DNA of 64,000 nucleotides from JAZOTM01 sp045657625 (GTDB lineage Bacteria; Bacillota; Clostridia; Lachnospirales; Lachnospiraceae), in contig JAZOTM010000030.1 of NCBI GenBank assembly GCA_045657625.1, forward strand, positions 186,001-250,000, written 5' to 3'. The first letter of the stretch is position 1; every line of letters starts with the position of its first letter. The notes beneath the pieces are model-generated. The model did not search any database, was not told the DNA's origin, and saw nothing but the letters and a program-made list of their open reading frames with translations. The translations under genes and the position numbers were made by a program. Positions 1-6,314 of this stretch are shown here, in pieces.

Positions 1-1398
1 ATTACACAGCACATTGGTGCATATATGGTAAGCATCAACAACCAGAAGATTACTTTCTTGGATACACCGGGACATGAAGCCTTCACTGCAATGCGTATGC
101 GTGGTGCAAATTCTACAGATATCGCTATCCTTGTAGTTGCTGCAGATGATGGTGTTATGCCACAGACCGTAGAAGCAATCAACCATGCAAAGGCTGCAGG
201 CGTTGAAATTATCGTAGCAGTAAACAAGATTGATAAGCCAAATGCAAATATCGATCGTGTAAAACAGGAACTTTCTGAGTATGAATTGATTCCGGAAGAT
301 TGGGGCGGAAGCACTATTTTCGTACCGGTATCTGCGCATACACATGAAGGTATCGATCAGTTATTGGAAATGATTCTTTTGACTGCAGAAGTTATGGAAT
401 TAAAGGCAAATCCAAAGAGAAATGCACGTGGTGTTGTTGTAGAAGCACAGCTTGATAAGGGACGTGGTGCCGTTGCGACGGTTCTTGTACAGAAGGGTAC
501 CTTGAAGGTTGGACAGCCGATGGCTTGTGGTAGTGCTTATGGTAAAGTACGTGCCATGATTGATGAAAACGGCCGCAGATTAAAAGAGGCTGGTCCATCT
601 ACTCCGGTGGAAATCTTAGGATTGAATTCGGTACCGGATGCAGGGGAAACTTTTGTTATCTGTGATTCTGAAAAAGAAGCACACAACTTTGCAGATACTT
701 ATATTATGCAGGATAAAGAGAAATTGTTGGAAGAAACCCGTGCAAGAATGTCCTTGGATGACTTGTTCTCACGTATTCAGGCCGGCAATGTAAAAGAATT
801 GGATATTATCGTAAAAGCCGATGTACAGGGTTCTGTAGAAGCGGTAAAACAGAGTTTGGAAAAACTTTCCAACGAAGAAGTTGTTGTAAAGGTTATTCAT
901 GGTGGTGTAGGTGCCATCAACGAATCCGATATTATTTTGGCTTCTGCTTCACAGGCAATTATCATTGGATTTAACGTTCGTCCGGATCCACAGGCAAAAG
1001 CTACTGCTGAGCATGAAGGTGTAGATGTTCGTTTGTATAAGGTTATTTACAATGCCATCGAAGATGTAGAAGCTGCTATGAAGGGAATGTTGGATCCGGT
1101 ATTCGAAGAAAAAGTACTTGGACATGCAGAAATTCGTCAGATCTTCAAGGCTTCCGGTATTGGAAATATCGCTGGTTCTTATGTCTTAGACGGAACCTTC
1201 GAAAGAGGATGCAAGGTACGTATTACCAGAGAAGGAGAGCAGATTTTCGAAGGAGAACTTGCTTCCTTGAAGAGATTTAAAGATGACGTAAAAGAAGTAA
1301 AAGCCGGCTATGAATGTGGTCTTGTATTCGAAGGATTTAATGAAATCGCTGAGTTAGACCAGGTAGAAGCATATAAAATGGTAGAAGTACAGAGATAA
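1..1398 (+). CDS. infB: Translation initiation factor IF-2 (3' part)
   Basis: GTPase that places initiator fMet-tRNA on the 30S subunit. The reading frame is open from base 1, so the N-terminal domains and the G1/G2 motifs lie outside the window. Visible are the G3 motif DTPGHE, the G4 motif NKID, then the beta-barrel domain II, domain III and the C-terminal fMet-tRNA-binding barrel, ending VEAYKMVEVQR. 465 codons remain of a family usually above 700. The ATG at base 25 is an internal Met, not a start. It is followed 9 bp later by rbfA, the usual nusA-infB-rbfA operon order. Identification is certain; only the upstream end is unknown. Confidence 0.98.
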   Translation: MTQHIGAYMVSINNQKITFLDTPGHEAFTAMRMRGANSTDIAILVVAADDGVMPQTVEAINHAKAAGVEIIVAVNKIDKPNANIDRVKQELSEYELIPEDWGGSTIFVPVSAHTHEGIDQLLEMILLTAEVMELKANPKRNARGVVVEAQLDKGRGAVATVLVQKGTLKVGQPMACGSAYGKVRAMIDENGRRLKEAGPSTPVEILGLNSVPDAGETFVICDSEKEAHNFADTYIMQDKEKLLEETRARMSLDDLFSRIQAGNVKELDIIVKADVQGSVEAVKQSLEKLSNEEVVVKVIHGGVGAINESDIILASASQAIIIGFNVRPDPQAKATAEHEGVDVRLYKVIYNAIEDVEAAMKGMLDPVFEEKVLGHAEIRQIFKASGIGNIAGSYVLDGTFERGCKVRITREGEQIFEGELASLKRFKDDVKEVKAGYECGLVFEGFNEIAELDQVEAYKMVEVQR

Positions 1399-1407
1399 GG
1401 AAAACAT

Positions 1408-1785
1408 ATGCGAAAAAACAGTATGAAAAATATGCGAATCAATCAGGAGGTTCATAAAGAATTATCCAATATTATTCGCGGAGAAATTAAGGATCCACGT
1501 ATTCACCCAATGACAAGTGTCGTTGCGGTGGAAGTGGCACCGGATTTAAAAACCTGTAAGGCATTTATCAGTGTTTTGGGTGATGAACAAGCACAGAAAG
1601 ATACCTTAGATGGATTAAAGAGTGCAGAAGGATACATTCGTCGTACGTTGGCAAAGAATGTGAACCTTCGTAATACTCCGGAAATTCGTTTTGTAATCGA
1701 TCAGTCTATTGAATACGGAGTAAAAATGTCAAAAATGATTGATGAAGTGAATGCACCCCTTCATGAAAGAGAAGACGAGGAATAA
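1408..1785 (+). CDS. rbfA: Ribosome-binding factor A
   Basis: Cold-shock and 30S maturation factor that binds near the 5' end of 16S rRNA (helix 1). The 125-residue product has the family length and shows the RbfA KH-like pattern: N-terminal RINQEVHKELSNIIRGEIKDP, then the beta-strand region KTCKAFISVLG and the end motif EIRFVIDQSIEYGVKMSKMI. It lies 9 bp after infB and 2 bp before the DHH phosphoesterase gene, so it is almost certainly co-transcribed and translationally coupled. An ATG six codons in (Met6) could also serve as start; the upstream ATG follows a purine-rich AAGGAAAAC. Confidence 0.97.
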   Translation: MRKNSMKNMRINQEVHKELSNIIRGEIKDPRIHPMTSVVAVEVAPDLKTCKAFISVLGDEQAQKDTLDGLKSAEGYIRRTLAKNVNLRNTPEIRFVIDQSIEYGVKMSKMIDEVNAPLHEREDEE

Positions 1786-1787
1786 AC

Positions 1788-2744
1788 ATGAAAAGGTTGG
1801 ATGAAGTACTGACTGGCGTAAAGTCCGTTGGTATTGCAGGCCATGTAAAGCCTGATGGTGATTGTATTGGAAGCTGCTTGGCAGTTTACAACTATATAAA
1901 GACGTACTATCCGGATGCGGATGCACGGGTATATTTGGAACAGGTGCCATCTGTATTCCGTTTCTTGGCGGGCGCAGATGAGATTTGTACGACTTATCCG
2001 GAAGAAACAAGAGAACTGTTTCTTGTCTTGGATTGCGGAGATGAAAAACGATTGGGTAACGCTTTTTCCTATTTTGAAAAAGCAGAAAAGACCGTTTGTA
2101 TTGACCACCATATTAGCAATCAGAGCTTTGCGGATGTCAATTACGTTTATCCGGATGCAAGTTCTGCCAGTGAGTTGGTGTTTGATTTGCTGCCGGAGGA
2201 AAAGATTACCGCGGATATTGCCGCTTGTATTTATACCGGAATTGCTCATGATACAGGAGTTTTCCAGTATTCCTGCACATCCAGACATACAATGGAAGCA
2301 GCCGGCGTTTTGATGGAAAAAGGAATTCCGTTTTCCAAAATTGTGGACCAGACTTATTACGAAAAGACATACACAGAGAATTTGATTTTAGGTGTTGCCT
2401 TACGTAAAGCAGAAATGCATTTGGAGCAAAAGGTAATTAGTAGTGTGATTACGCAGGAAGATTTGGATGCAGTGTCTGCAACCGCAAATGATGTGGAAGG
2501 AATTGTCAGTGTATTGCGTTCTACCAAAGGGGTAGAAGCATCCGTATTCCTTTATCAGACCGGTGAACATGAATTTAAGTTAAGTCTTCGCTCTACCGAA
2601 ATTATTGATTGTGCGAAGATTTGCATGAACTGTGGTGGCGGCGGTCATGTGAGAGCTGCGGGCGCTACTGTGACCGGCAATCCTTCTGAAATTTTAGAAG
2701 GCATTTTAAAAGAAATGGAAAAACAATTTGCAGAATCATTATGA
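1788..2744 (+). CDS. nrnA: DHH/DHHA1 phosphoesterase, NrnA-like oligoribonuclease
   Basis: Predicted to degrade short RNA/pApA-type dinucleotides to mononucleotides and possibly 3'-phosphoadenosine 5'-phosphate, by family resemblance to B. subtilis NrnA. The 318-residue protein has the full set of DHH motifs: GHVKPDGDCIGS near residue 19, VLDCGD near 81, CIDHH near 104 and AHDTG near 152, all metal ligands. The C-terminal DHHA1 glycine-rich motif GGGGHVRAAG is near residue 285. It sits between rbfA and truB, the conserved position in Firmicutes, and its 3' end overlaps truB by 4 bp (ATGA). Substrate preference among dinucleotides, PAP and cyclic-di-AMP breakdown products cannot be read from sequence. 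Confidence 0.93.
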   Translation: MKRLDEVLTGVKSVGIAGHVKPDGDCIGSCLAVYNYIKTYYPDADARVYLEQVPSVFRFLAGADEICTTYPEETRELFLVLDCGDEKRLGNAFSYFEKAEKTVCIDHHISNQSFADVNYVYPDASSASELVFDLLPEEKITADIAACIYTGIAHDTGVFQYSCTSRHTMEAAGVLMEKGIPFSKIVDQTYYEKTYTENLILGVALRKAEMHLEQKVISSVITQEDLDAVSATANDVEGIVSVLRSTKGVEASVFLYQTGEHEFKLSLRSTEIIDCAKICMNCGGGGHVRAAGATVTGNPSEILEGILKEMEKQFAESL

Positions 2745-3643
2745 ATGGAATTATTAATGTAAAAAAAGAAAAGGGATTTACTTCCTTTGACGTAGTTGCA
2801 AAATTACGGGGAATTTTACATCAAAAGAAGATGGGACATACAGGAACCTTGGATCCGGATGCAACCGGAGTCCTTCCTGTGTGTATAGGAAAGTCCACAA
2901 AAGTTTGTGGGCTTTTAACAGATAAGGATAAAGTTTATGAAGCGACCTTGCTTTTAGGGGTGACGACCGACACGTTAGATATGACGGGTACTGTTTTACA
3001 GGAAAAGGAAGTGACCTGTAGTGAAGCAGAGGTAGAAACTGTGATCAAATCCTTTGAGGGAAAGATTTCTCAGATTCCCCCTATGTACTCTGCTTTAAAG
3101 GTCAACGGTAGAAAACTGTGTGATTTGGCACGAGATGGGGTGGAAGTAGAAAGAAAAGCGAGAGAGGTGGAAATTTTTTCCATCCAGATCAAAAAGATGG
3201 CATTGCCTCGTGTGGTATTTGAAGTGCATTGTTCCAAAGGGACTTATATTCGCACCCTATGCCAGGATATTGGAGAAAAATTGGGATGCGGTGGTGCGAT
3301 GGAAACGTTACTTCGCAAAAAAGTAGCTAATTTTACGTTAGAAGAAGCACATACCATAGATGAAATTGAGGCTTTTTATAAAAATGGAGAACTGGATAAA
3401 ATTCTTTTGCCTACCGATACGGTTTTTCCGACTTATACCAAGGGATTTATTGTTCCGGAAGCAGCTAAAATACTGAATAATGGCAATAAATTAAAAAAGG
3501 AAGATTTTTCGGAAGCGTTATTGGTAGAGGACATGGAGGAAATCTGTGTCTACAATGAAAAGAAGCATTTTGCCGGTATTTACAGATGGGAGCAGGAACA
3601 GGGTTTTTTCAGACCTGTAAAAATGTTCTTGGAAAACGAATGA
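2741..3643 (+). CDS. truB: tRNA pseudouridine(55) synthase TruB
   Basis: Makes the universal pseudouridine 55 in the T-loop of tRNAs. The 300-residue protein opens with the TruB signature GIINVKKEKGFTSFDVV and carries the catalytic aspartate in GTLDPDATGVLPV near residue 38. Other conserved blocks are the YEATLLLG strand, the SQIPPMYSALKVNG loop and CSKGTYIRTLCQDIG. The C-terminal part resembles a short PUA-like tail. It overlaps the preceding gene by 4 bp and ribF by 4 bp, so translation is coupled across the three genes. Nothing unusual seen. Confidence 0.98.
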   Translation: MNGIINVKKEKGFTSFDVVAKLRGILHQKKMGHTGTLDPDATGVLPVCIGKSTKVCGLLTDKDKVYEATLLLGVTTDTLDMTGTVLQEKEVTCSEAEVETVIKSFEGKISQIPPMYSALKVNGRKLCDLARDGVEVERKAREVEIFSIQIKKMALPRVVFEVHCSKGTYIRTLCQDIGEKLGCGGAMETLLRKKVANFTLEEAHTIDEIEAFYKNGELDKILLPTDTVFPTYTKGFIVPEAAKILNNGNKLKKEDFSEALLVEDMEEICVYNEKKHFAGIYRWEQEQGFFRPVKMFLENE

Positions 3644-4560
3644 TTAAGATTGATACATTAGAAGCAATGGAAATAAAAGAGCCGGTAGCCCTTACCATTG
3701 GAAAATTTGATGGGGTACATAGAGGCCATGAAAAGTTGCTTTCTTTTATTTTAGAAAAAAAGGAAGAAGGGTTGAAAACAGCAGTTTTTACCTTTCAAAT
3801 TCCGCCAAAAGTTGGCATACAACAAGAAGCTCTCGAACTCATTACCACGAATCAGGAAAAAGAACGACTCTTCGAAAAGATGGGTGTGGACTATTTGATT
3901 TGTTGTCCGGTGGTGCCGGAAGTGATGCATATGCAACCGGAAGATTTTATTCAAATGCTGGTGCAGAAATTGCATGTGGTTTGTATTACGGCCGGAACGG
4001 ACTGTCGATTTGGACATAACCGTAGCGGAAATGCCAATACCTTGGAAGCTTATGGGAAGGCCTATGGCATCGAAGTACGTATTTTTGATAAAGTGCGTTA
4101 CGAAGATCGGGACATTAGCAGTACCTTTATTCGGAGTGAGATTAAAGAAGCACATATGGAAAAGGTAGAGGACCTACTGGGCTATCCTTATTTTGTTACG
4201 GGAATCGTAGAAAAAGGAAATCAATTGGGGCGTACCATTGATGTACCTACCTTGAATGTAGTCCCGGAAAAAGGAAAATTGCTGCCACCTTTTGGGGTGT
4301 ATGCTACGAAAACATGGATTGCCGGAAAGCCGTATTTTGGAATGACCAATGTGGGGAAAAAACCGACAATCCATGGAGAAAATCCGGTGGGTGTGGAAAC
4401 GAATTTATTTGATTTTTCCGGAGATTTGTATGGAAAGGAAATTCATACGGAATTTTTTACCTATATACGACCGGAGAAAAAATTCGATTCCTTTGATTTG
4501 CTAAAGGAACAAATTTATCAGGATCGAGAGAAAATTCGAGCTTATTTTCAAACAAAATAA
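3640..4560 (+). CDS. ribF: Bifunctional riboflavin kinase/FAD synthetase
   Basis: Phosphorylates riboflavin to FMN and adenylates FMN to FAD. The N-terminal nucleotidyltransferase domain shows TIGKFDGVHRGHEKLL with the HxGH-type motif, followed by the TFQIPP and SSTFIR motifs. The C-terminal flavokinase domain includes GRTIDVPTLNV and GVYATKTWI. About 306 residues, the family norm. I place the start at the ATG that overlaps the truB stop (ATGA); an in-frame start 54 bp upstream would add a non-homologous tail read through truB codons. A strong terminator follows, so this closes the operon. Its flavin products supply the Rnf and ApbE proteins encoded later in the window. Confidence 0.97.
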   Translation: MIKIDTLEAMEIKEPVALTIGKFDGVHRGHEKLLSFILEKKEEGLKTAVFTFQIPPKVGIQQEALELITTNQEKERLFEKMGVDYLICCPVVPEVMHMQPEDFIQMLVQKLHVVCITAGTDCRFGHNRSGNANTLEAYGKAYGIEVRIFDKVRYEDRDISSTFIRSEIKEAHMEKVEDLLGYPYFVTGIVEKGNQLGRTIDVPTLNVVPEKGKLLPPFGVYATKTWIAGKPYFGMTNVGKKPTIHGENPVGVETNLFDFSGDLYGKEIHTEFFTYIRPEKKFDSFDLLKEQIYQDREKIRAYFQTK

Positions 4561-4570
4561 AGGGGAAAAA

Positions 4571-4598
4571 GGAAGGCGTTTAAAAGCCTTCCTTTTTT
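4571..4598 (+). terminator. Rho-independent terminator of the infB-ribF operon
   Basis: GGAAGGC (4571-4577) pairs with GCCTTCC (4586-4592), and the stem can extend through A/T pairs on both sides. An uninterrupted run of six T follows. It lies 10 bp after the ribF stop. Confidence 0.93.
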
Positions 4599-4601
4599 GA
4601 A

Positions 4602-4618
4602 TGTTACAAGAATGTTAC
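4602..4618 (+). promoter_or_regulatory. WalR-type direct-repeat box
   Basis: TGTTAC-AAGAA-TGTTAC fits the WalR (YycF) consensus TGTWAH-N5-TGTWAH exactly. It ends 9 bp upstream of the -35 of the cell-wall hydrolase promoter. A third TTACAA at 4637-4642 keeps the 11-bp period, with a degenerate copy between, so a PhoP/PhoB-type OmpR-family operator is the main alternative. Confidence 0.65.
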
Positions 4619-4627
4619 AAAAATATG

Positions 4628-4656
4628 TTGACATGGTTACAAGCCTCCGATATACT
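4628..4656 (+). promoter_or_regulatory. Sigma-A promoter of the NlpC/P60 gene
   Basis: TTGACA (4628-4633), 17-bp spacer, TATACT (4651-4656). Perfect -35 and near-perfect -10. The start would be near 4663, just before a 10-bp perfect palindrome GGCCATGGCC (4671-4680) in the untranslated leader. Confidence 0.85.
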
Positions 4657-4709
4657 AAAAACTAGTAATAGGCCATGGCCAATGAGTATGAAAAATTCGG
4701 GAGGATTTT

Positions 4710-5741
4710 ATGAAGGGGAGAAATTTGAAAGTTGGGGTATTTCTGACTACATTTGTATGTAGTGTTAGTGTGATGGCTTTTCCTGTGCAAGGAAGTCCAA
4801 TCTGTTCCGGCGCATCTGCCGCATTAGAATCCTATATGATACAAAATGATGCCTCTGTAAGTGGTGTGGATAAAAATACTACCGGTGATGGAGTGGAAAC
4901 GGTTGCCGGATATACCAATATTGGGATTGCCAATGTCGAAGGGAATTTGAATATTCGTACTTCTCCGAATGAAGCTTCCGAATTGGTTGGCAAGTTGCCG
5001 AAACATGGAGGGTGCGAGATTTTGGGCACCGAAGGGGACTGGACACATATTCAGTCCGGTGATGTGGAAGGCTATGTGAAGAGTGAGTATTTATTGACCG
5101 GCGAAGAGGCAGAGACCTTGGCGCTTAGCTTGATTTCTACGGTTGCAACGGTTAGTGCGGATGTGCTGAATGTGCGTATGGAACCCAATACAGACAGTGC
5201 GGTTACTGATCAGGTGGCAAAGGATGAAGAAGTTCTGGTGTTAGAAGACCAGGGCGAATGGATTAAAGTAGATATTGACGGAGAAGAACGTTATGTAAAA
5301 AGCGAGTACGTGACGATTTCCGATAAATTAAAAGATGCTATGAACATGACAGAAGTACGTTATGGAGAGGGCGTTTCTGATGCGAGAGTTGCAGTGGTAC
5401 AGTACGCAACACAGTTTGTCGGAAATCCTTATGTATGGGGTGGTACCAGTTTGACAAACGGTGCAGATTGCTCCGGTTTTGTTATGAGTGTTTACGCGAA
5501 TTACGGTATTTCCTTGCCACATTCTTCTTCGGCACAGTCCGGATATGGCACCAGAGTTTCCGTCAGTGAGTTAAAACCGGGAGATTTGGTGTTTTATGGA
5601 AGTGGCAGTAGTATAGGCCATGTGGCAATCTACATTGGCAACGGACAAATTGTACATGCCAGCAATCGTCGTACCGGCATTACCATTTCCAATGTCTATT
5701 ATCGTAGCCCTATTTGCTGTACGCGTTTAATTCAGGATTAA
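4710..5741 (+). CDS. Secreted SH3-domain NlpC/P60 peptidoglycan endopeptidase
   Basis: Predicted secreted hydrolase that cuts muropeptide stems (gamma-D-Glu to diamino acid type by family). Residues 1-30 form a signal peptide (basic MKGRNLK, hydrophobic core, cleavage near QGSP or ICSGASA). Two bacterial SH3 domains follow at about 66-130 and 145-203, each ending in a GYVKSEY/RYVKSEY motif, and they probably bind the wall. The NlpC/P60 domain at about 225-340 has the catalytic triad Cys254 (GADCSGF), His304 (GHVAIY) and His316 (VHASN). It is monocistronic: a terminator lies upstream, and its own strong promoter, WalR-type box and good ribosome site (CGGGAGG, 4698-4704) are present. Confidence 0.95.
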   Translation: MKGRNLKVGVFLTTFVCSVSVMAFPVQGSPICSGASAALESYMIQNDASVSGVDKNTTGDGVETVAGYTNIGIANVEGNLNIRTSPNEASELVGKLPKHGGCEILGTEGDWTHIQSGDVEGYVKSEYLLTGEEAETLALSLISTVATVSADVLNVRMEPNTDSAVTDQVAKDEEVLVLEDQGEWIKVDIDGEERYVKSEYVTISDKLKDAMNMTEVRYGEGVSDARVAVVQYATQFVGNPYVWGGTSLTNGADCSGFVMSVYANYGISLPHSSSAQSGYGTRVSVSELKPGDLVFYGSGSSIGHVAIYIGNGQIVHASNRRTGITISNVYYRSPICCTRLIQD

Positions 5742-5749
5742 AAAACTTG

Positions 5750-5778
5750 TTTACACCGCATTTTTGGTATGATATAAT
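5750..5778 (+). promoter_or_regulatory. Promoter of rpsO
   Basis: TTTACA (5750-5755), 17-bp spacer, TATAAT (5773-5778), with TG two bases upstream of the -10 (extended -10). The -35 starts 9 bp after the preceding stop codon. It gives a leader of about 100 nt before rpsO. Confidence 0.88.
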
Positions 5779-5795
5779 GAGTCAGCATGAGTAAA

Positions 5796-5854
5796 GCCCA
5801 TATTCGGTTTTAGGACACTCCGACCTTTGACTGAATATCATGTGTAAGATGGGC
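5796..5854 (+). ncRNA. Structured 5' leader of rpsO (candidate S15-responsive element)
   Basis: GCCCAT (5796-5801) pairs with ATGGGC (5849-5854), and TATTCGG (5801-5807) pairs with CTGAATA (5831-5837) with one G-U. A small inner hairpin GGA-CAC-TCC sits at 5813-5821. The two stems share one base, so they stack or compete. S15 leaders that repress their own translation are known in several bacterial phyla with unrelated folds. That this one binds S15 is inference from its position directly between promoter and ribosome site. Confidence 0.55.
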
Positions 5855-5888
5855 GTTTGAAAGAAGAAATAAAAAGGAGGAACACAAG

Positions 5889-6155
5889 ATGTTAACAAAA
5901 GAACAGAAGCAGGCTATTATCAGTGAGTATGGAAGAACTGCCGGAGATACAGGTTCACCGGAAGTACAGGTTGCTCTTCTTACAACAAGAATCAACGAGC
6001 TTACTGAGCACTTAAAAGAGAATCCAAAGGATCATCACTCAAGAAGAGGTCTTCTTAAGATGGTTGGTTCTAGACGTAGACTTTTAGCTTACTTAAAGAA
6101 CATTGACATCGAGAGATATCGTTCTCTGATCGAGCGTTTAGGCTTAAGAAAGTAG
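5889..6155 (+). CDS. rpsO: 30S ribosomal protein S15
   Basis: Primary 16S-binding protein of the small-subunit platform. The 88 residues match the family over their whole length, with conserved GDTGSPEVQVALLTTRINELTEHL, the KDHHSRRGLL loop and the end motif YLKNIDIERYRSLIERLGLRK. The ribosome site AAGGAGG lies 8 bp upstream. It has its own promoter and a structured leader, and it precedes pnp as in most bacteria, separated by a terminator. Confidence 0.99.
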   Translation: MLTKEQKQAIISEYGRTAGDTGSPEVQVALLTTRINELTEHLKENPKDHHSRRGLLKMVGSRRRLLAYLKNIDIERYRSLIERLGLRK

Positions 6156-6162
6156 TTCTGGA

Positions 6163-6195
6163 TAGGGCGGAGAATTATCTCCGCTCTATTTTTTA
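6163..6195 (+). terminator. Terminator between rpsO and pnp
   Basis: ATAGGGCGGAGA (6163-6174) pairs with TCTCCGCTCTAT (6179-6190), 12 bp with one G-U, loop ATTA, followed by T6. Since no clear promoter lies between it and pnp, it probably allows partial read-through into pnp. Confidence 0.9.
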
Positions 6196-6218
6196 TGCAA
6201 TGTAAGAGAAAAAAGAAA

Positions 6219-6292
6219 GCAGAAATGTACCGAGACCACTGAAGAGATCATGGGTGTCGTGGGTTCTTCAGTTGTTTCGGAAGTGTCTGCTG
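6219..6292 (+). ncRNA. Long hairpin in the pnp leader
   Basis: AGCAGA (6219-6224) pairs with TCTGCT (6287-6292). After an internal loop, the 16-base arm at 6231-6246 pairs with 6266-6281, with one G-U and one mismatch. The stem is long enough for RNase III. In E. coli a comparable leader stem of pnp is cut by RNase III and PNPase then destabilises its own mRNA; a similar loop here is inference. Confidence 0.7.
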
Positions 6293-6314
6293 AAAAGATA
6301 TAAAGGAGAAAACT

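Noticed and set aside
392..598. Open frame on the minus strand inside infB
   Set aside because: It is the antisense of a highly conserved gene, shows no ribosome site and has no protein-like composition. Many similar frames occur across the window and were left out.
4671..4680. Palindrome GGCCATGGCC as an operator
   Set aside because: Only 10 bp and it contains two common restriction-like cores; placed in the leader it may be a small hairpin, but there is no second copy to support a regulator.
5810..5995. Minus-strand frame across the rpsO leader
   Set aside because: No ribosome site or promoter on that strand, and the region is better explained by the rpsO leader and N-terminus.
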